64,000 nt of DNA from Bradyrhizobium sp. 141 (GTDB lineage Bacteria > Pseudomonadota > Alphaproteobacteria > Rhizobiales > Xanthobacteraceae), in contig NZ_JADPKR010000002.1 in assembly GCF_023074055.1 (NCBI RefSeq), forward strand, positions 186,001-250,000, in the 5' to 3' direction. The position numbers and the translations under genes are program-made. Below are positions 59,297 to 64,000 of the stretch, piece by piece. The first letter of the stretch is position 1, and each line of letters begins with the position of its first letter. Under the pieces are notes generated by a model that saw only the letters and a list, made by a program, of their open reading frames with translations, did no database searches and was not told the DNA's origin.

Positions 59297-60361
59297 GTGG
59301 CGGAGAGTGACAACATCGTCGTCGAGACCGCGGAGAAGATCTTCGCCGATCTTGCCGATCCGCAAGAGGTCAACAACGACAAGAAGAACTCCTGGCAGGG
59401 GCCGCTGTGGCAGGCGCTGAGCGAAGCCGGCCTGCCGTTGTCCTGGGTGCCCGATGATCTCGGCGGCTCCGGCGCGAGCCTTGCCGACGGCTTTGCGCTG
59501 CTGAACGCCGCCGGCCGTTTCGCCGTCGCGGTTCCGCTGGCTGAGACCATGCTGGCGGGCTGGCTGCTGGCGCAGGCGAAGATCGCCTCGCCCGAAGGCG
59601 AGATGACGGTGCTGCCGGCGAGCCCGAAAGATCGCATCACCCTCGATGCCGACGGTTCACTCTCAGGCCGCGCCCGCGGCGTGCCCTTTGCGAAGGCGGC
59701 CAAGCATTTTGCGGTGCTCGCACATGGCAAGGATGGCGTCTCGATCGCGCTGGTCGATGCGGCCAAGGCGCGCATCGAATCCGGGCTCAATGTCGGCTAC
59801 GACCACAGCGACACCGTGACGCTCGACAAGGTCCAGCCCGTCACACTCAAGGCCGCGTCGAAGGGCTTTGACCAGACCACGATGATGCTGATGGGCGGCG
59901 TTGCGCGCAGCCTGCAGATCGCGGGCGCGCTGGAATCGATGCTCGACATCTCCGTGCGCTATTCCAACGAACGCGTCGCCTTCGAGAAGAAGATCTCGAA
60001 ATTTCAGGCGGTGCAGCACAATCTGGCGCGCCTCGCCGGTGAATCCGCCGCGGCCCTTGCGGCTGCGACGTCCGCGGCCGACGCCATCGCGAATGCGACG
60101 CGTTTTGACGACGAGGTCTATCTCGAAGCCGCCTCGGCAAAGATCCGCTGCGCGGAAGCCGCGGAAAAGGGCGGCGCCATCGCGCATCAGGTCCACGGCG
60201 CGATCGGCTTCACCCTTGAGCACATCCTGCACCGCTATTCGCTGCGGGCGCTGGCCTGGCGCGACGATTTCGGTTCGGAGAGCCATTGGGCCGTCGAGCT
60301 CGGCAAGCTGGTCGCAAATCGCGGCGCCGACGAATTGTGGCCGCTCGTGGCGTCGCGCTGA
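59297..60361 (+). CDS. Acyl-CoA dehydrogenase-like subunit (atypical)
   Basis: 354 residues; GTG start at 59297 with GGGG 7 bp upstream, chosen because the longer frame to 59180 is Arg-rich. Has the C-terminal ACAD helices (RYSNERVAFEKKISKFQAVQHNLA, HQVHGAIGFTLEHILHRYSLR). The middle beta-domain lacks the TEP-x-x-GSD motif that contacts flavin in ordinary members. With the complete ACAD 16 bp downstream it fits the smaller partner of a two-subunit dehydrogenase, as in pimeloyl-CoA or sterol-side-chain systems. Confidence 0.87.
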   Translation: MAESDNIVVETAEKIFADLADPQEVNNDKKNSWQGPLWQALSEAGLPLSWVPDDLGGSGASLADGFALLNAAGRFAVAVPLAETMLAGWLLAQAKIASPEGEMTVLPASPKDRITLDADGSLSGRARGVPFAKAAKHFAVLAHGKDGVSIALVDAAKARIESGLNVGYDHSDTVTLDKVQPVTLKAASKGFDQTTMMLMGGVARSLQIAGALESMLDISVRYSNERVAFEKKISKFQAVQHNLARLAGESAAALAAATSAADAIANATRFDDEVYLEAASAKIRCAEAAEKGGAIAHQVHGAIGFTLEHILHRYSLRALAWRDDFGSESHWAVELGKLVANRGADELWPLVASR

Positions 60362-60377
60362 TCAGGGAGAGAAACAC

Positions 60378-61538
60378 ATGACCGCTGCGCTCCGTTTCGA
60401 TCCGATCCGCCTGCCCGAAAAGTGCGAGCAATTGCGCAAGGAAGTGCGCGCCTTTCTCGCCGAGGAAATCGCCGCCGGCACTTTCGATCCGCACAAGCCC
60501 AACCGCGAAGACACCGACGCGCCGGAATTCTCACGCCGGGTCGGCGCCAAGGGCTGGCTGGGGATGACCTGGCCGAAGAAATATGGCGGCCAGGAACGCT
60601 CCTTCCTCGAACGCTACGTGGTGACCGAGGAGATGCGCGTCGCCAACGCGCCGACGCGGCGCTTCTTCGTCGCCGACCGCCAGAGCGGGCCGGTGCTGAT
60701 CAAATACGCGCCTGAAAACATCAAGATGGAGATCCTGCCCCGGATCTGCCGCGGCGAGATCTGCTTTGCGATCGGCATGAGCGAGCCGAATTCCGGCTCG
60801 GACCTGTTCGCCGCGAAGACGCGCGCAACCAAGACCGACGGCGGCTATCTCATCAACGGCACCAAGATCTGGACCTCGTCGGCGCACATTGCCGACTACA
60901 TGATCGCGATCTTCCGGACGTCGGCGCCGACCAAGGAAAACCGCCGTCACGGCCTGACGCAGTTTCTGGTCAAGATGAAGCAGCCGGGCATCCAGGTGAA
61001 CCCGATCGGCCAGATCACCGGCCAGTACGAGTTCAACGAGGTCGTCTTCACCGACTTCTTCGTCCCTGACGATCACGTGCTCGGCGAGGTCGACGGTGCC
61101 TGGAAGCAGGCGACGAGCGAGCTCGCCTATGAGCGTTCGGGTCCCGAGCGTTTCCTCGAGACCTATTATGTGCTGACCGAGCTGGTCCGTGCGGTCGGAC
61201 CCAATCCGGATACGCGCAGCGCCGAAGGCATCGGACGACTGGTCGCGCAGCTCCACACCATGCGGCGCATGTCGGTCTCGGTCGCCGGCATGCTGGAAGC
61301 CGGCAAGGAGCCGGTGGTCGAGGCGTCCATCGTCAAGGACATCGGCACAGTCTGGGAGCAGCAGCTTCCGCACCGCGTCCGCGATCTCGCCGCCTTCGTC
61401 GAGGAGACTGCGACCAACCGCGAGACGCTGGAGCGGCAACTCGACTTCGCCATCAAGACCGCGCCGAAACTCACCATCCAGGGCGGCACCACCGAGGTGC
61501 TGCGCGGCATCATCGCCCGCGGACTTGGGCTCCGCTAA
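60378..61538 (+). CDS. Acyl-CoA dehydrogenase (large partner)
   Basis: 386 residues from ATG 60378; an upstream open frame is the previous gene in another frame. Contains the flavin motif IGMSEPNSGSDLFAAKT, TKIWTSSAHIADYMI, and the C-terminal QGGTTEVLRGIIARGLGL. Sandwiched between the atypical ACAD and an enoyl-CoA hydratase, all on one strand with 15-16 bp gaps: one operon for oxidation of an acyl-CoA. Confidence 0.93.
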   Translation: MTAALRFDPIRLPEKCEQLRKEVRAFLAEEIAAGTFDPHKPNREDTDAPEFSRRVGAKGWLGMTWPKKYGGQERSFLERYVVTEEMRVANAPTRRFFVADRQSGPVLIKYAPENIKMEILPRICRGEICFAIGMSEPNSGSDLFAAKTRATKTDGGYLINGTKIWTSSAHIADYMIAIFRTSAPTKENRRHGLTQFLVKMKQPGIQVNPIGQITGQYEFNEVVFTDFFVPDDHVLGEVDGAWKQATSELAYERSGPERFLETYYVLTELVRAVGPNPDTRSAEGIGRLVAQLHTMRRMSVSVAGMLEAGKEPVVEASIVKDIGTVWEQQLPHRVRDLAAFVEETATNRETLERQLDFAIKTAPKLTIQGGTTEVLRGIIARGLGLR

Positions 61539-61553
61539 ACCTTCGAGGACATC

Positions 61554-62366
61554 ATGAGCACCTATAAAGATATCGGCGTCGAGAAGGTCGGGCACGTCGG
61601 CACCATCGAGATCCGCCGCCCGCCGCTGAACTTCTTCGACATTTCGCTGATCAACCAGATCGCGGATGCGCTCGACGAATTCGATCGCGACATCGAGATC
61701 CGCGCCTCCGTTCTCTCGGCACAGGGCAAGGCGTTCTGCGCCGGCGCCAATTTCCAGGATCCGGCGCGGCAGGCGCAGGAGGCACGCGAGGCCGACAAGA
61801 AGGGCGACCCCGCCGACAGCCTCGGGGCGATCAACCATCTCTACATCCAGGCCGTGCGCATCTTCCGCGCCAAGAAGCCGATCGTCGCCGCGGTGCAAGG
61901 CGCCGCCATCGGCGGCGGATTGGGCCTCGCAGTGTCCGCCGATTTCCGCGTCACCTGCCCCGAGGCGCGCTTCTCCGCGAATTTTACAAAACTCGGCTTT
62001 CATCCCGGCTTCGGCCTGACAACGACGCTGCCCGAGCTGATCGGCAAGAACAACGCCGAGCTGATGTTCTACACCAGCCGCCGCGTCACCGGCGAGGAAG
62101 CGGTGAAGTGGGGCCTCGCCAACGAGCTGGTGCCGCAGGATCAGGTCAAGGCGGCCGCGATGAAGCTCGCCGGCGAGATCGCCGAATGCTCCCCGCTCGG
62201 CCTGCTCTCCACCCGCGCCACGATGCGCGCCGGCCTCGCCGATCGCGTCATGGCCGCGACCAATCACGAGCTCGCCGAGCAGACAAGGTTGCGGGCGACG
62301 GAAGATTTTAGGGAAGGCGTGAAGGCCACGGAAGAGCGGCGCGCGGCGAACTTTAAGGGAAGGTAG
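61554..62366 (+). CDS. Enoyl-CoA hydratase/isomerase
   Basis: 270-residue crotonase. Oxyanion-hole and active-site stretches AFCAGANFQDPARQA and VAAVQGAAIGGGLGLAVSADFRV, followed by TKLGFHPGFGLTTTLP. Hydrates the trans-2-enoyl-CoA produced by the two upstream dehydrogenases. Last gene of that operon; a palindromic repeat follows. Confidence 0.92.
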   Translation: MSTYKDIGVEKVGHVGTIEIRRPPLNFFDISLINQIADALDEFDRDIEIRASVLSAQGKAFCAGANFQDPARQAQEAREADKKGDPADSLGAINHLYIQAVRIFRAKKPIVAAVQGAAIGGGLGLAVSADFRVTCPEARFSANFTKLGFHPGFGLTTTLPELIGKNNAELMFYTSRRVTGEEAVKWGLANELVPQDQVKAAAMKLAGEIAECSPLGLLSTRATMRAGLADRVMAATNHELAEQTRLRATEDFREGVKATEERRAANFKGR

Positions 62367-62379
62367 CTTCTTCCTTCCT

Positions 62380-62502
62380 TCTCCCCTTGTGGGAGAGGCG
62401 CGAAGCGCCGGATGAAACTCTGCTGGACTGTTCGTGAGGATAGAGACCCCTCACCCGTCTCGCCGCTACGCGGCGAGCCACCCTCTCCCACAAGGGGAGA
62501 TG
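62380..62502. repeat. Composite palindromic repeat
   Basis: Outer arms CTCCCCTTGTGGGAGAG and CTCTCCCACAAGGGGAG, with inner GGCGCGAAGCGCC and CGCCGCTACGCGGCG hairpins. Related to 9471-9598. Separates the convergent hydratase and synthetase genes. Confidence 0.8.
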
Positions 62503-62504
62503 GG

Positions 62505-64000
62505 TTAACCGCGCCCCACCACCAGCGAATCCACGATCGTCACGCCCTGCCCCTCCGGGTGCACCAGCACCGGATTGAGCTCGATCTCCGCGATCTCATT
62601 TGCATGCCGCGCGGCGAGCATGGAGATATCGGCGATCAACTCTGATAAAGCCGAAACATCCGCCTTCGCCGCTCCGCGAAAACCGTTCAACAGCGGCGCA
62701 GCCTTGAGGCCCGCGAGCATCGCGCCCGCCTCCTCCGCGCTCACCGGCGCCGGGCGATAGACGACGTCGCGGAACAGTTCTGTGGTGATGCCGCCGAGAC
62801 CCACCATCACCATGGGACCGAACGTCTCGTCGGTCATCGTGCCGACGATGATCTCGACACCCCGCGTCGCCATCGGGCCGACGAGCACGCCTTGAATGGT
62901 CGCCTCAGGCCGGTGCTTGCGCGCATTGTCCAGCAGCGCCTCAAATGCCAGAAACACCTCGCCCTTGGTGGTGATGTTGACGCGCACGCCGCCGACTTCG
63001 CTCTTGTGAGCGATCTCGGGCGACTGGATCTTCATCACCAGCGGGAAGCCGACGCGAGCGACCGCCTCGTCGAGCTCGCTCTTGTCCCTCACCAGCACCT
63101 CACCCGGCAGCGCAACGCCGGCGGCGCGGAGCAACAACTTGCTGTCGGCCTCGGACAGGATCGGCGACTTCAGATGCGCAGACAGATCGCGCGCCGGCAG
63201 CCGCGCCGCGTCGGCGGGCGGCGTCAGCTCGAAGCTGGCGAAGTCGACGAGCTGCCGCATCGCGACGCCGACATGGGTAAGGCCCGTGAGCACCACGGCG
63301 CCGGATTTGGCGAGCTCACGGCGCGCAAAGTCGGATGGCACCGTGTAGGAATAGAACACCACCGGCTTGTGCCGCGCCGAGAGCACCGGCGTCAATTCCT
63401 CTTCCTTGAATGGCTTGCGCACTTCGCTCGAAAGCGACAGCACGACCAGGATCGCATCGACCTCGTCGGAGGCGGTGAGCACGTCGACGCTCTTCTGCAG
63501 GCCGCCGGAGGTGACGCCCTGCGCGGTGACGTCGATCGGGTTGCGCGCCGTGCCATAGGACGGCATCAACTGCTTGATCCCCGCCTGGATCGGTTCGGAA
63601 AGCTCCGGTACCTGCAAGCCTCGCAGCGCCACGGCATCGGCACCCCAGATGCCGGCACCGCCGGAAACGGTGACGACGGCAACGCGATCGCCCTTCGGCA
63701 GCGGATTGCTGACAAGCAGCGCGGCGATCGTCAGCGCCTCGTCGAGATCGTTAGAGACAATGAAGCCGTATCTTGCGAACACCGCATCATAGGCCGCCGA
63801 CCAGCCGGCCATGCTCGCGGTATGTGAGGCCGCCGCGCGCCGGCCTGCGCCTGAGCGACCGACTTTTGTCACGATGACCGGCTTCTTCACCTCCGCAGCG
63901 CGCCGGGCGGCGGCCAGAAACTTTTCGACGTCGCGGATGCCTTCGATGAACAGCAGAATCACGTCGGTCGAGGAATCCTGCACCAAATAATCCAGGAACT
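62505..64000 (-). CDS. ADP-forming acyl-CoA synthetase family (5' end beyond window)
   Basis: About 498 codons visible; the frame is open to the window edge, so the N-terminal CoA-binding domain is missing from view. Visible part: Succ_CoA_lig-like domain (PVIVTKVGRSGAGRRAAASHTASMAG with the phospho-His region, VAVVTVSGGAGIWGADAV), then an ATP-grasp domain (GFPLVMKIQSPEIAHKSEVGGVRVN) and the C-terminal EIAEIELNPVLVHPEG. Reversible acyl-CoA synthesis from acid, CoA and ATP. Convergent with the acyl-CoA oxidation operon. Confidence 0.9.
   Translation of the reverse strand, partial: FLDYLVQDSSTDVILLFIEGIRDVEKFLAAARRAAEVKKPVIVTKVGRSGAGRRAAASHTASMAGWSAAYDAVFARYGFIVSNDLDEALTIAALLVSNPLPKGDRVAVVTVSGGAGIWGADAVALRGLQVPELSEPIQAGIKQLMPSYGTARNPIDVTAQGVTSGGLQKSVDVLTASDEVDAILVVLSLSSEVRKPFKEEELTPVLSARHKPVVFYSYTVPSDFARRELAKSGAVVLTGLTHVGVAMRQLVDFASFELTPPADAARLPARDLSAHLKSPILSEADSKLLLRAAGVALPGEVLVRDKSELDEAVARVGFPLVMKIQSPEIAHKSEVGGVRVNITTKGEVFLAFEALLDNARKHRPEATIQGVLVGPMATRGVEIIVGTMTDETFGPMVMVGLGGITTELFRDVVYRPAPVSAEEAGAMLAGLKAAPLLNGFRGAAKADVSALSELIADISMLAARHANEIAEIELNPVLVHPEGQGVTIVDSLVVGRG

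Noticed and set aside
60531..62267. 578-codon open frame on the minus strand
   Set aside because: Antisense to the acyl-CoA dehydrogenase and hydratase genes; no recognisable domain.

Overview
The window is high-GC DNA that looks like the chromosome of an alphaproteobacterium of the Bradyrhizobium type. The basis is gene content and dispersed repeats: an Omp25/OprB-like porin, an FMN-binding glutamate-synthase-like protein, Bug and NMT1-type solute-binding proteins, many acyl-CoA and aromatic-acid enzymes, and several families of short palindromic intergenic repeats. No species can be named from sequence alone. I see 65 protein genes (two cut by the window edges), one tRNA-Arg, two gene remnants, no rRNA, no CRISPR array and no recognisable transposase or integrase.

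Layout. 1-2845: MscS channel (partial), methionine aminopeptidase, RadC. 2846-6977: a cassette of an alpha/beta hydrolase, a Baeyer-Villiger monooxygenase and an AraC regulator, bracketed by a 49-bp direct repeat of the radC 3' end. 7023-9432: glycine-zipper protein, small unknown protein, lysozyme-like protein. 9623-14956: an NMT1-type ABC importer operon with a 2-hydroxyacid dehydrogenase and an Inh-type protease inhibitor, divergent from a creatininase-family gene. 15097-25496: small secreted protein, double-barrel porin, TauE exporter, chemotaxis receptor, HlyC/CorC protein, PilZ protein, glutamate-synthase-like protein, ferredoxin-NADP reductase. 25861-31685: ATP-grasp protein, amino-acid binding protein with an SDF symporter, NADP-dependent oxidoreductase, cysteine-rich repeat protein.

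31841-37054 is a compact aromatic-acid module: salicylyl-CoA-hydroxylase-like FAD monooxygenase, aryl-CoA ligase, MarR regulator, maleylpyruvate/maleylacetoacetate isomerase and gentisate 1,2-dioxygenase. A shared 26-bp palindromic site lies at both promoters. An ABC importer with an FAD oxidoreductase and a divergent LysR gene follows (37168-42336). 42536-47675 holds acyl-CoA and hydrolase genes. 47779-49277 is a DoxX/DsrE/TlpA-type thiol-redox trio.

49365-50750 is a second cargo insertion: an AT-richer unknown four-helix membrane protein, bracketed by an 83-bp direct repeat of the 3' end of the neighbouring amidohydrolase gene. tRNA-Arg(CCT), VOC, Bug, cupin and RraA genes follow, then small secreted proteins, a ketopantoate-reductase-like enzyme, YidB and GlsB-like proteins. 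The window ends with a fatty-acid-type cluster: SDR, a paired acyl-CoA dehydrogenase, enoyl-CoA hydratase and a partial ADP-forming acyl-CoA synthetase.

The most notable structural observation is that two unrelated cargo segments sit at duplicated 3' ends of ordinary chromosomal genes, with the gene ends kept intact as coding sequence and no recombinase inside either segment.
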